DNA of 17,260 nucleotides from Geobacter sp. (GCA_027346925.1 DAIERH010000024.1:1-17260); one strand, 5' to 3'. Counted from the stretch's first letter, positions 8,038 through 14,766 are shown. The notes: a model not told the origin generated them from the sequence alone. Made by a program: numbers and translations.

Positions 8038-8049
8038 GTGTATACTTTT
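8038..8049 (+). promoter_or_regulatory. GTGTATAC box, copy 2 (12-base match to sensor promoter)
   Basis: GTGTATACTTTT here is identical over 12 bases to 5686-5697 at the -10 box of the sensor gene. The core GTATAC is palindromic. Unlike the first copy, no -35 hexamer is found at the right distance, so this is better explained as a protein-binding site than as a second promoter. It sits directly before the large inverted repeat at 8051. Confidence 0.45.
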
Positions 8050-8050
8050 G

Positions 8051-8084
8051 ACCATATATGTGACATATGTGGCACATATATGGT
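8051..8084. promoter_or_regulatory. Probable enhancer (UAS) for the sigma-54 activator: 12-bp inverted repeat
   Basis: ACCATATATGTG (8051-8062) and CACATATATGGT (8073-8084) are perfect inverted arms around a 10-base spacer. The spacer itself contains the palindrome ACATATGT (8063-8070). The centre is about 120 bases upstream of the predicted RHH transcription start, the usual distance for a dimeric bacterial enhancer-binding protein. The word GCACATATAT (8072-8081) recurs at 5668-5677 in the sensor's own promoter. The assignment to the regulator encoded at 5719-7995 is inferred from adjacency and layout. Confidence 0.62.
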
Positions 8085-8090
8085 GATAAC

Positions 8091-8118
8091 CAAAATAGAG
8101 TTATTTTATCCTATTTTG
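8091..8118. repeat. AT-rich inverted repeat between UAS and sigma-54 promoter
   Basis: CAAAATAG (8091-8098) and CTATTTTG (8111-8118) are perfect 8-bp arms with a 12-base AT-rich loop. The surrounding 8085-8155 is strongly AT-rich, which suits a flexible or bendable region between enhancer and promoter. No good IHF consensus was found by eye, so bending by IHF is only a possibility. It could instead mark the 3' end of the sensor transcript. Confidence 0.35.
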
Positions 8119-8159
8119 TAACTAGTTGTATTTGATGCGTTAAAAAGTTTTCGTCGTTA

Positions 8160-8177
8160 TTGGCACGGAAATGGCTA
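8160..8177 (+). promoter_or_regulatory. Sigma-54 (-24/-12) promoter of the RHH gene
   Basis: TTGGCACGGAAATGGCTA matches the sigma-54 consensus TGGCACG-N4-TTGC(A/T) with a perfect -24 element, the correct 10 bases between the GG (8162-8163) and GC (8174-8175), and a single mismatch in the -12 element (TGGC for TTGC). Transcription would begin around 8187, giving a leader of ~60 bases before the ATG at 8247. It lies ~165 bases after a sigma-54 activator gene and has an enhancer-like repeat upstream. Confidence 0.75.
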
Positions 8178-8185
8178 GTGTATAC
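8178..8185 (+). promoter_or_regulatory. GTGTATAC box, copy 3, at the predicted RHH transcription start
   Basis: GTGTATAC follows the -12 element immediately and so lies at about -9 to -2 of the predicted sigma-54 transcript. It is preceded by TA, as at copy 2 (TAGTGTATAC). A protein bound here would block open-complex formation. Short palindromes like this are typical targets of ribbon-helix-helix dimers, so autorepression by the downstream gene is a reasonable guess. Confidence 0.42.
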
Positions 8186-8246
8186 GTTATCAATGTTCAC
8201 AAATGAACAGACAGACCATCATACACACGAACAAAGGGAGGAAAAC

Positions 8247-8432
8247 ATGGGCAGAATGAGAGAAAATCCGCGTTACAATGTAATTTCCATGCGGATCAGC
8301 GACGAGGAGCGCGAGCACCTGGAAAACATCATGGAGAAAACCCACAAGAGTATCTCCGACATCATGCGTGAGGCCATGGACCACTTTGCCGCCACCTACG
8401 AACAGGTCGACCTGCAACACAAGGCCGCCTAG
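8247..8432 (+). CDS. Ribbon-helix-helix (CopG/Arc/MetJ-type) small DNA-binding protein
   Basis: This 61-residue protein shows the RHH pattern: a basic arm and beta strand RYNVISMRISDEE, then helix A REHLENIMEKTHK, a turn with S-I-S, and helix B DIMREAMDHFAATYEQ. Such proteins dimerise through the strand, which enters the DNA major groove, and usually repress. The chosen ATG has GGAGG (8237-8241) five bases upstream. A longer frame back to 8160 is rejected because it begins inside the sigma-54 promoter, upstream of the predicted transcript start. No toxin gene follows; an intrinsic terminator lies 23 bases after the stop, so it is monocistronic. This fits a stand-alone transcription regulator better than an antitoxin. 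Its targets are unknown; the three GTGTATAC boxes nearby are candidates. Confidence 0.85.
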   Translation: MGRMRENPRYNVISMRISDEEREHLENIMEKTHKSISDIMREAMDHFAATYEQVDLQHKAA

Positions 8433-8454
8433 TTTTCAAGACAGCACCGACGCC

Positions 8455-8489
8455 CAGAAAAGGCGAGGGATCATCCCTCGCCTTTTCTG
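8455..8489. terminator. Strong intrinsic terminator, likely bidirectional
   Basis: CAGAAAAGGCGAGGGAT (8455-8471) and ATCCCTCGCCTTTTCTG (8473-8489) are perfect 17-base arms with one base between, so about 15 pairs can form in RNA. A GC-rich core flanked by A-run and T-run on either side lets it work in both directions. It separates the converging RHH and RNase G genes. Confidence 0.9.
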
Positions 8490-8529
8490 TTTCCACTGTA
8501 ATGCAGGGGCGGGTTTCATGTCCACCCCA

Positions 8530-10053
8530 TCAGTTGATCAGGATCTCGAACTGTTCCTGGTGGAAACCTGGCTTGGCCCGCACGGTGATGCGCTTCTTGA
8601 ACCGCTTCTCCAACTCCTCCAGGCCGCGCCGTTCCTCGTCGTAGAGCAGGTCTGCCACCTGCGGGTGCACCGTAACCATGGCCTTGGTCCCGCGTATATC
8701 CAGCATCTCGCGGCGAAGTTCACGGAATATCTCATGGCAGATGGTTGTCTTTGACTTGATGTAGCCACGCCCCTCGCAGTAGGGACACGGCTCGCACATC
8801 ATGCGGCCGATGCTCTCCCGCACCCGCTTGCGGGTCATCTCCACCAGCCCCAACTCCGAGATCTTCAGGATGTTGGTCTTGGATTTGTCGCTCTTCAGGG
8901 CCTCCTCCAGGGCGGCAAAGACCTTGTCGCGGTTGACCTCCTTCTCCATGTCGATGAAGTCGATGATGATGATGCCGCCGATGTTGCGCAGCCGCAGCTG
9001 GTAGGCGATCTCCTTGACCGCCTCCAGGTTGGTCTTGAGGATGGTGTCCTCCAGGTTGTGCTTGCCCACGAAGCGGCCGGTATTGACGTCGATGGCGGTC
9101 AGCGCCTCGGTCTGCTCGATGATGATATAGCCGCCCGACTTGAGCCAGACCTTGCGTCCCAAGGCACGGCTGATCTCAACCTCCAGGCCGAAATGATCGA
9201 AGATCGGCTCTTCTTCGTCGTACAACTCGATGGAATACTTCATCTTGGGCATGAAGGTCGAGATGAACTGCACGATGCGGTCGTGGTCGGGTTTGGAGTC
9301 GACCACGATCTTATCCACTTGTTCGGTGACGATGTCGCGCACCACCTTCTGGACCACGTCCAGGTCAGAGTGGATCAGCGAGGGTGCCGAGGCCTTGTCC
9401 TTGCGCTTGACGATCTCGGCCCACAGCGTGGAGAGGTACTGCATGTCCGACAGCAGGTCCTCTTCGCTCTTCCCCTCGGAAACCGTCCTGACGATGTAGC
9501 CTGAACCGTTTTGCTTGAGGTGCTCGACGCATTCCCGCAGCCGCTCCCGTTCGGCTTCGTCCTCGATACGTCGGGAAATGCCTATGTGATCGACGGTGGG
9601 CATGTAGACCAGATGACGCCCGGGCAGGGAGATGTGGGAGGTGATGCGTGCGCCCTTGGTGCCGATCGGCTCCTTGGAAACCTGTACCAGCAACTCCTGC
9701 CCCTCCTGGAGCAGGTCCTCGATCGGGGGGAGGGGCCGGAAATCCGGGTGTCCCTCGCTTGGCTGGTCGCCATTGACCACATGCTCCTTCTTGCCGTCGT
9801 CAAGCAGCGATTCATACTCTTCGATGGCGTCGAACACATCCGCCACATACAGGAAGGCGGCCTTTTCCATGCCGATATCCACGAAGGCCGCCTGCATCCC
9901 GGGCAGCACCCGGATGACCCGCCCCTTGTAGATGTTGCCGACGATCCCCTTCTCCCTGGTCCGTTCGATGTACAACTCCGCAATGGTTCCGTTCTCGATC
10001 AGCGCGATGCGCGTCTCGTGGGAAGCGGCATTGATTACCAGTTCAGCGCCCAT
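8530..10053 (-). CDS. rng: Ribonuclease G (RNase E/G family endoribonuclease)
   Basis: This 507-residue endoribonuclease is close to the 489 residues of E. coli RNase G, which matures the 16S rRNA 5' end and decays some mRNAs. The S1 domain covers about residues 36-140 (GNIYKGRVIRVLPGMQAAFVDIG). The catalytic metal-binding aspartates are D322 (TAIDVNTGRF) and D365 (IIIIDFIDM), 43 apart as in RNase E. The zinc-link CPYC is C423/C426 in CEPCPYCEGRGYIKS, 101 residues after D322 as in RNase E, and holds the dimer of dimers together. There is no long disordered C-terminal scaffold, so it is G-type rather than E-type. The ATG has only a weak G-rich ribosome site. It lies 34 bases after the radical SAM gene on the same strand, indicating cotranscription. 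Confidence 0.95.
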   Translation of the reverse strand: MGAELVINAASHETRIALIENGTIAELYIERTREKGIVGNIYKGRVIRVLPGMQAAFVDIGMEKAAFLYVADVFDAIEEYESLLDDGKKEHVVNGDQPSEGHPDFRPLPPIEDLLQEGQELLVQVSKEPIGTKGARITSHISLPGRHLVYMPTVDHIGISRRIEDEAERERLRECVEHLKQNGSGYIVRTVSEGKSEEDLLSDMQYLSTLWAEIVKRKDKASAPSLIHSDLDVVQKVVRDIVTEQVDKIVVDSKPDHDRIVQFISTFMPKMKYSIELYDEEEPIFDHFGLEVEISRALGRKVWLKSGGYIIIEQTEALTAIDVNTGRFVGKHNLEDTILKTNLEAVKEIAYQLRLRNIGGIIIIDFIDMEKEVNRDKVFAALEEALKSDKSKTNILKISELGLVEMTRKRVRESIGRMMCEPCPYCEGRGYIKSKTTICHEIFRELRREMLDIRGTKAMVTVHPQVADLLYDEERRGLEELEKRFKKRITVRAKPGFHQEQFEILIN

Positions 10054-10087
10054 GATGAAACCCCTGTATAAGAGAAATGAAAAGATC

Positions 10088-12559
10088 CTAGGTTATAAAC
10101 AGTACTTCCAGTTTTTCCACACGGATGTCATCCGCCTGGAGGGCCGGATTGGCGGTAATCGCCCGGGCAAACTCAACCGGCTTGCCCCTGGCGGCCACAA
10201 ATTCCAGCGTGTCGCCGCAGGCGGTGAGCGATGAAACCTCCCGCCGCAGGTCGATACTCTGGGTCTCCCCTTTTTTGGTGCGCTGTATGAGAAAACTGGG
10301 ATGTGCCATAAATTGCACACACAATTCCGTCAACCGTGCGGCATAGGAACCATCAAGGGTTATGCGATAACGGGTCTTGTCGATCAGGGTGGAGAGGGAC
10401 GGAGACTTAAGGGCGATCAGGTTCGCCTCCAGAATCCGCAGACCCTCGGGTAGTGCGCCGTTGAGCCGCTCGCGGATCTCATCCGCCGGCGTACCCGCCG
10501 CAACGAACATATCCATGTATTCGGCCATTGACTCCACGCCGACCGAGGTGGCGGTGGCAAACGAGAAGCGCGGATGGGGATGAAAACCTTGGGAAAAGAG
10601 GATTGCTACCCCGCCCCTGCTCACGGCGCGTGTAAAGACGGTGATCAGCTCCAGGTGGCTGAGAAGGCGCATGGCGCCGGTCTTGGCGAAGCGTAGGCGG
10701 ACCCGGGCGGCTTCCCGCGGTAGTTGCGGCGGTGCCTGGGGTCCCGGCAGCCCGGTCTCGGGTGACAGGCGCATGGTGACGTTCTTGAAATCGCAGACAC
10801 CACAGGCGGTGCAGTGACCATGGCGGCAATCCACGGTCGCGGCTTCACTGTAGGCCCGTTCCCGCTCCTTGAGCAGGAATTCCCGGGAAACGCCGCTGTC
10901 CAGATGGTCCCACGGCAGGACCTCGTCCAGTTCGCGCCGCCGCAGGTACCATTCCGGCTGGATGCCGCATTCTTCAAAGGCCTGGCGCCAGCGTTCCCAC
11001 AGGAAGTGATCACCCCAGCCATCGAAACGGCAGCCCAGTTCCACGGCCCGAATCAAGACCTGAGCCAGACGGCGGTCACCCCGGGCGAACACCCCCTCCA
11101 TGAAGGAGAGCGGCGCATCGTGCCACTTGAAATTGAGCTTGCGTTTTTTGAGATCGCCATGCAACTGGTACTGGCGTTCCCTGATCTCATCCACGGATAT
11201 CTGGGGTTCCCACTGGAAGGGGGTGTGGGCCTTGGGGACAAAGGTGCTGACCGATACACCGACCTCGCCCGAGGTGCCCACGGCTTTGGCCTGATCCTTT
11301 ACCTGGCGGCCGAGGATGGAGATTTGCCGGATGTCTTCAACCGTTTCTCCGGGCAGGCCGATCATGAAGTAGAGCTTGATTGAGCGCCAGCCGGCCCGAT
11401 AGACGTTGGCGGCTGTCTCCAGCAGGTCGGCCTCGGTGATCCCCTTGTTGATCACCCTGCGCATCCGCTCGCTGCCCGCCTCGGGAGCCAGGGTGAAACC
11501 GGTCTTGCGAACCTTTTTGATCTCTTCGATCAAGCCCTCGGTCAAGGTTCCGACACGCAGGGAAGGGAGCGAGACAGCGATACGGTCGTTGGCGTAACGG
11601 GTCATCAGGGCCGTGATGAGCGGCGCGATACAGGAATAGTCGCCGCTGGAAAGGGACAAGAGCGAGATCTCGTCGTAACCGGTTGCAGCCAGGGATTTTT
11701 CCACCAGTTTCAGGATGGTCTCCGGGGAACGCTCCCGCAACGGACGGTAGATATAGCCGGCCTGGCAGAAACGGCAGCCGCGGGTACAGCCGCGGGCGAT
11801 TTCCACCGCCACCCGGTCATGCACGGTCTTCATGAACGGCACCACCGGGTCGCTGGGGTAGGGCGCCATGTCCAGGTCGTTAAGGAACCTGCGGCGCACC
11901 TCTGCGTACCCATCCTTGAGCGGTTCGATGGCGGCGATGCAGCCGTCCGGTTTGTAGCTCGGCGCAAAAAAGGCCGGGATATACACCCCCGAGATGGCGG
12001 CCAGGCGCTCCAGCAAAGCCGGTTTCCCTTCTTTGAGCAGCTTGGACCGGCGCACCGTCTCGGCGATCTCCGGCACCGCTTCCTCGCCGTCTCCCAGCAG
12101 TACGGCATCGAAAAAGGGAGCCAACGGCTCGGGATTAAAGGCGCAGGGCCCACCCGCGATCACCAGCGGGAAGGCATCGCCGCGCTCGGCCGCCAAAAGC
12201 GGTATCCCTGCGAGGCGCAGCATGTTGAGGATATTGGTGTAGGAGAGCTCGTATTGCAGGGTGAAACCGACGATGTCGCAGCGTGCCAGTGGGGTAGCGG
12301 TCTCCAGCGTCGCCAAGGGGGCGCCCTCGGCCTCCATCTGGCGCTCCATGTCCGGCCAGGGGGCAAAGACCCGTTCGGCCGCCAGGCCGTCTATTTCATT
12401 GATGATATGGTAGAGGATGCGCAGTCCCAGGTGGCTCATGCCTACTTCGTACACGTCGGGGAAAGCCAGGGCGATGCGCAGGTCGGCCGTTTCCTTGCGG
12501 ATGGAGCCCATCTCGCCCCCCATGTAGCGGGCTGGTTTTTCAACGGCCAGGAGATTCAT
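10088..12559 (-). CDS. Radical SAM protein of TIGR03960 type fused to a TIGR03936 (DUF2344) domain
   Basis: This 823-residue protein combines two families that are often separate genes. Residues ~25-200 resemble a B12-binding-like N-terminal region (PDVYEVGMSHLGLRILYHIIN, then VIAGGPCAFNPEPLAPFFD and LLGDGEE). The radical SAM core carries C258, C262, C265 (CTRGCRFC) for the SAM-binding cluster. C578, C583, C586, C589 (CX4CX2CX2C) form a likely additional metal site just before the C-terminal part. From about residue 618 (VRLRFAKTGAMRLLSHLEL...SQGFHPHPRFSFATATSVGVES) the sequence is the TIGR03936 radical-SAM-linked domain. Substrate and product are not established to my knowledge. RNase G follows 34 bases later, a neighbour commonly seen for these families, which hints at a role in RNA or ribosome metabolism. 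The ATG has only a distant AAGGA. Confidence 0.92.
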   Translation of the reverse strand: MNLLAVEKPARYMGGEMGSIRKETADLRIALAFPDVYEVGMSHLGLRILYHIINEIDGLAAERVFAPWPDMERQMEAEGAPLATLETATPLARCDIVGFTLQYELSYTNILNMLRLAGIPLLAAERGDAFPLVIAGGPCAFNPEPLAPFFDAVLLGDGEEAVPEIAETVRRSKLLKEGKPALLERLAAISGVYIPAFFAPSYKPDGCIAAIEPLKDGYAEVRRRFLNDLDMAPYPSDPVVPFMKTVHDRVAVEIARGCTRGCRFCQAGYIYRPLRERSPETILKLVEKSLAATGYDEISLLSLSSGDYSCIAPLITALMTRYANDRIAVSLPSLRVGTLTEGLIEEIKKVRKTGFTLAPEAGSERMRRVINKGITEADLLETAANVYRAGWRSIKLYFMIGLPGETVEDIRQISILGRQVKDQAKAVGTSGEVGVSVSTFVPKAHTPFQWEPQISVDEIRERQYQLHGDLKKRKLNFKWHDAPLSFMEGVFARGDRRLAQVLIRAVELGCRFDGWGDHFLWERWRQAFEECGIQPEWYLRRRELDEVLPWDHLDSGVSREFLLKERERAYSEAATVDCRHGHCTACGVCDFKNVTMRLSPETGLPGPQAPPQLPREAARVRLRFAKTGAMRLLSHLELITVFTRAVSRGGVAILFSQGFHPHPRFSFATATSVGVESMAEYMDMFVAAGTPADEIRERLNGALPEGLRILEANLIALKSPSLSTLIDKTRYRITLDGSYAARLTELCVQFMAHPSFLIQRTKKGETQSIDLRREVSSLTACGDTLEFVAARGKPVEFARAITANPALQADDIRVEKLEVLFIT

Positions 12560-12776
12560 GTAGGGTGGGTGGTTCCTTCTCAGCAGGCGCCATGTTTGAG
12601 CGTCAACCGTGTCGGCTCGTCAAGGTTCCCCGGCATGGCATGCAGCATGCCTTTGTCGCTTTCCTTTCGCCGCCCCGTTGTCAGCTCTAATCCATCGCCA
12701 TGCTTAATAAAATGGGAGGTTAATGACTGTATCAAATCAGGTGGGATGATGGCAAGGGAAATAGCCACTTTTTTTC

Positions 12777-12805
12777 TTGCATCCACGGGCAACAAATGTT
12801 ATATA
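12777..12805 (+). promoter_or_regulatory. Sigma-70 promoter of tRNA-Leu
   Basis: TTGCAT (12777-12782), a 17-base spacer and TATATA (12800-12805) lie directly before the tRNA, whose first base is 13 bases after the -10 box. The preceding region 12560-12776, between the radical SAM start codon and this promoter, shows only a small palindrome GGCATG-CAG-CATGCC and no convincing gene. Confidence 0.7.
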
Positions 12806-12817
12806 ACCATTTCCATT

Positions 12818-12904
12818 GCCGAAGTGGTGGAATTGGTAGACACGCAAGATTCAGGTTCTTGTGCGGGCAACCGTGTGCTGGTTCGAGTCCAGTCTTCGGC
12901 ACCA
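12818..12904 (+). tRNA. tRNA-Leu (anticodon CAG)
   Basis: The 87-base gene folds as a class II tRNA. Acceptor arms GCCGAAG (12818-12824) and CTTCGGC (12894-12900) pair, followed by discriminator A and an encoded CCA (12902-12904). The D-arm has AATTGGTAGAC. The anticodon stem CAAGA/TCTTG encloses loop TTCAGGT, giving anticodon CAG (12852-12854), which reads CUG. The long variable arm (TGCGGGCAACCGTG region) and the T-arm GGTTCGAGTCC are present. The identity Leu(CAG) follows from the anticodon and the class II shape. Confidence 0.97.
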
Positions 12905-12913
12905 CAGAGATAC

Positions 12914-12950
12914 AAAAGCCAGGTGAATACATCGCTTGGCTTTTTGTTTT
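12914..12950 (+). terminator. Intrinsic terminator of tRNA-Leu
   Basis: AAAAGCCA (12914-12921) pairs with TGGCTTTT (12937-12944), followed by a T-rich tract to about 12951. It is nine bases after the tRNA CCA, so it ends that transcript. Confidence 0.8.
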
Positions 12951-13031
12951 TGGTTAACCCATCATGATCCAGCCACATCACGCGTTCCCCGATTCACCAC
13001 TCCTCTTACAAAGCAACTCACACCGCCTGAT

Positions 13032-13059
13032 TTGATATTATGCGGTTTCACGGTATGAT
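13032..13059 (+). promoter_or_regulatory. Probable promoter of the cupredoxin gene
   Basis: TTGATA (13032-13037), a 16-base spacer and TATGAT (13054-13059) fit a sigma-70 promoter. The start point would be near 13066, leaving an ~85-base leader. The leader contains the inverted repeat CCTGCTG (13091-13097)/CAGCAGG (13113-13119) with a 15-base loop, and an unused in-frame ATG at 13073. Confidence 0.5.
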
Positions 13060-13150
13060 TTTGTAGTTTCTCATGTCGAAAGAAGGATGGCCTGCTGGGT
13101 TGCGGTCCGTGTCAGCAGGGGCGGACAAACGATCCGAGAGGGGGCAAATC

Positions 13151-13579
13151 ATGAAGCATTGGCTGAAACTTCTATTCGTGGCGGCAAGTATCGGCGGACT
13201 CTTCGTTACTGCCGTCTCAGGAGAGGAACAGGCGCAGCAGGAAAAGGTGTTCAGGGCCATCACCGACCCGGACGGGGTGCAGCGGGTGGATGTGCTCGGC
13301 GGCAGTTACTTCTTTTCCCCCCGGCACATCGTTGTCAAGGTAAATACGCCGGTGGAGTTGAAGGTGAGGAAGGAGCCGGGAATCGTTCCCCATAATATCG
13401 CAATCAAGGCGCCCGAGGCGGGGATCGATTTTGACGTGCCCCTGGAGACCGAGCCGAAGGTGATCAGGTTCACGCCGACCAAGACCGGCAGCTACCCCTT
13501 CTATTGCACCAAGAAACTGCTTTTTTTCGAAAGCCACAGGGAGAAGGGCATGGAAGGGATGCTGGAGGTGATTCAATAA
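13151..13579 (+). CDS. Exported cupredoxin-domain protein (type I copper)
   Basis: This periplasmic blue-copper-like protein has 142 residues including a signal peptide (MKHWLKLLFVAASIGGLFVTAVSG). A type I copper set is visible: H81 (VPHNIAI), C119 (YPFYCTKK), H129 and M134 (SHREKGMEGML). The order His, then Cys-X9-His-X4-Met near the C terminus, is that of plastocyanin and quinol-oxidase-like cupredoxins. The beta-rich block SPRHIVVKVNTPVELKV and the TPTKTGSYPFYC strand support the fold. The likely role is electron transfer or copper handling in the periplasm; the partner is unknown. The frame is open to an ATG at 13073, but ATG 13151 has GAGAGGGGG just upstream and starts a proper signal peptide, so it is preferred. 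The next gene starts 4 bases after the stop, so the two are cotranscribed. Confidence 0.88.
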   Translation: MKHWLKLLFVAASIGGLFVTAVSGEEQAQQEKVFRAITDPDGVQRVDVLGGSYFFSPRHIVVKVNTPVELKVRKEPGIVPHNIAIKAPEAGIDFDVPLETEPKVIRFTPTKTGSYPFYCTKKLLFFESHREKGMEGMLEVIQ

Positions 13580-13583
13580 CGTA

Positions 13584-14207
13584 ATGATACTGTCGATCCT
13601 CGTCCTGCTGTCCCTGGCCGCACCCCCCAAAGATCCGATCGGCGCCGCTCTGGAGCGCTACGAGGCTGTCGGTTCCTACCGCGTGACGCTCCACTCCAGG
13701 CATGGCGCCACCGAAGAGGTCATCCGCTACTATTACAAAAAACCCGGGTTCATCCGCATGGAGTTCATCAAGCCCCATGGGGGAGCGCTCTTGGTGTATG
13801 ATCCGACGGCGAGAACCGTGCGACTCAGGCCGTTCGGCTTCGTACCATCGTTCGTGCTGACGCTCGGCCCCAACAACAGCCTGGTGAAAAGCGCCCAGGG
13901 GCACCGGGTGGACGAATCGGATATCGGGGCGCTGTTGCGACGGGTGAAGCGCCTCCAGGAGCATGGCACGACCGCTCTGGGGGGAGAGGATACGGTGGCG
14001 GGAAGGTCGGCTGTGATCGTCAGCGTCGAGGGATACAAGGGGGTTTCACTGGAGGGGATACATCGCTACCTGCTCTGGCTTGACAAGATAACGCTGCTTC
14101 CGCTGAAGACGGCAACCTTCGACAGCAGCGGCAATCCGGTTGAAGAAGTCCTGATGGACGACATGGGGGTGAATGTCCCGCTGGAGGACAGCCTTTTCAA
14201 GCTTTAG
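13584..14207 (+). CDS. LolA/LolB-fold exported protein (outer-membrane lipoprotein-sorting-like)
   Basis: This 207-residue protein starts with a short hydrophobic signal (MILSILVLLSLAA) without a lipobox Cys. It then shows a pattern typical of LolA-like beta folds: an early helix IGAALERYEAVGSYRVTLHSR, strands with YYYKKPGFIRMEFIKPHGGALLVYDPTARTVRLRPF, and a late block HRYLLWLDKITLLPLKTATFDSSGNPVEEVLMDDM. The phrase P-G-x-x-R-M-E-F...L-L-V-Y-D matches the usual 'kP...r.e...p.g..lv.dg' strand pair. The assignment to the fold is moderate and a true role in lipoprotein transport is not shown. No separate promoter is seen; the nearest GGAGG (13564-13568) is rather far from the ATG, so translational coupling to the cupredoxin is likely. 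Confidence 0.7.
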   Translation: MILSILVLLSLAAPPKDPIGAALERYEAVGSYRVTLHSRHGATEEVIRYYYKKPGFIRMEFIKPHGGALLVYDPTARTVRLRPFGFVPSFVLTLGPNNSLVKSAQGHRVDESDIGALLRRVKRLQEHGTTALGGEDTVAGRSAVIVSVEGYKGVSLEGIHRYLLWLDKITLLPLKTATFDSSGNPVEEVLMDDMGVNVPLEDSLFKL

Positions 14208-14214
14208 CAAGTTA

Positions 14215-14253
14215 CACATCATTTTCTGCGCTTCTCAGGCAGAAAATGATGTG
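14215..14253. repeat. Perfect 15-bp inverted repeat between convergent genes
   Basis: CACATCATTTTCTGC (14215-14229) and GCAGAAAATGATGTG (14239-14253) are perfectly complementary with a 9-base loop. It lies seven bases after the LolA-like stop codon and 21 bases before the end of the convergent SRPBCC gene. There is no T-run after the stem, so it may stabilise or end both transcripts without being a classical intrinsic terminator. Confidence 0.65.
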
Positions 14254-14274
14254 GCTCACGCACTATACGGTTTA

Positions 14275-14766
14275 TCAGCGCCAGGCCACACCGGAATCCG
14301 TGCCGCGCAGCCGTGCCCTCAAACGCGCGGCCAGTCCCGTGCCTCCCCATGCCATGACCTTGTCGTGGTTCCATCGGAAGAGGGGCTTGGCCAGGGGCAC
14401 CATCACATTCATCCAGCCTTTCGTTGTCCGAACCCTCCATTCGTAGCGCACCAGCGTCACGCCATCGTGGTGGCTGAAACGCCAGGCACCGCTGCCGCTC
14501 AGGTCGCCGCTGGCCGTGCCTTCCAGCAACCGCTCATGTTCTATGCGTGTGGCGCGGATGACGAAGGTCAACCGATAGGGGAGCAGCCCCTTCCAGGTGT
14601 AACGCCGCTTGTTGCCGACCCCGCCGTCACTCCCCTGTTCCAACTCGACGACACTTTCGACCCCGCGCCACCACTCGGGCCAGCGCTCTGAATGGTAGAT
14701 GGCCTCCCAGACCTCCGGTAGCGGGGCCTGGATGCGCCATATGGTCAGAAATTCGTAGTTGGCCAT
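14275..14766 (-). CDS. SRPBCC (START-like) domain protein
   Basis: This 163-residue protein of the SRPBCC/polyketide-cyclase-like superfamily folds as a hydrophobic ligand-binding cup. The N-terminal pattern YEFLTIWRIQAPLPEVWEAIYHSERWPEWWRGV is the hallmark strand-then-helix of the group (xxxxI.AP...VW..i.d...WPeWw). Later strands TSGDL-type (EGTASGDLSGSGAWRFSHHDGVTLVRYEWRV) and a long C-terminal helix region complete the fold. No catalytic motif is visible and the ligand is unknown. The frame also opens with a TTG at 14778, but the ATG at 14766 starts the conserved part; neither has a strong ribosome site. It is 151 bases downstream of cobA/hemD on the same strand, with AT-rich sequence between, so it could share the transcript or have its own promoter. 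Confidence 0.8.
   Translation of the reverse strand: MANYEFLTIWRIQAPLPEVWEAIYHSERWPEWWRGVESVVELEQGSDGGVGNKRRYTWKGLLPYRLTFVIRATRIEHERLLEGTASGDLSGSGAWRFSHHDGVTLVRYEWRVRTTKGWMNVMVPLAKPLFRWNHDKVMAWGGTGLAARLRARLRGTDSGVAWR

Noticed and set aside
8160..8246. Upstream ATG of the RHH frame, giving a 90-residue protein
   Set aside because: The extension begins inside the sigma-54 promoter, before the predicted transcript start, while ATG 8247 has a strong GGAGG.
8247..8432. RHH protein as the antitoxin of a toxin-antitoxin pair
   Set aside because: No partner gene lies on either side; a strong terminator follows and the upstream neighbour is the sigma-54 regulator.
12580..12795. Minus-strand 71-codon frame between tRNA-Leu and the radical SAM gene
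   Set aside because: It overlaps the tRNA promoter, has no ribosome site and shows no domain features.
11819..12967. Long plus-strand frame (382 codons) opposite the radical SAM gene and running through the tRNA
   Set aside because: It is antisense to a well-supported gene, crosses tRNA-Leu and its promoter, and its translation has no domain-like pattern; long antisense frames are common in GC-rich DNA.
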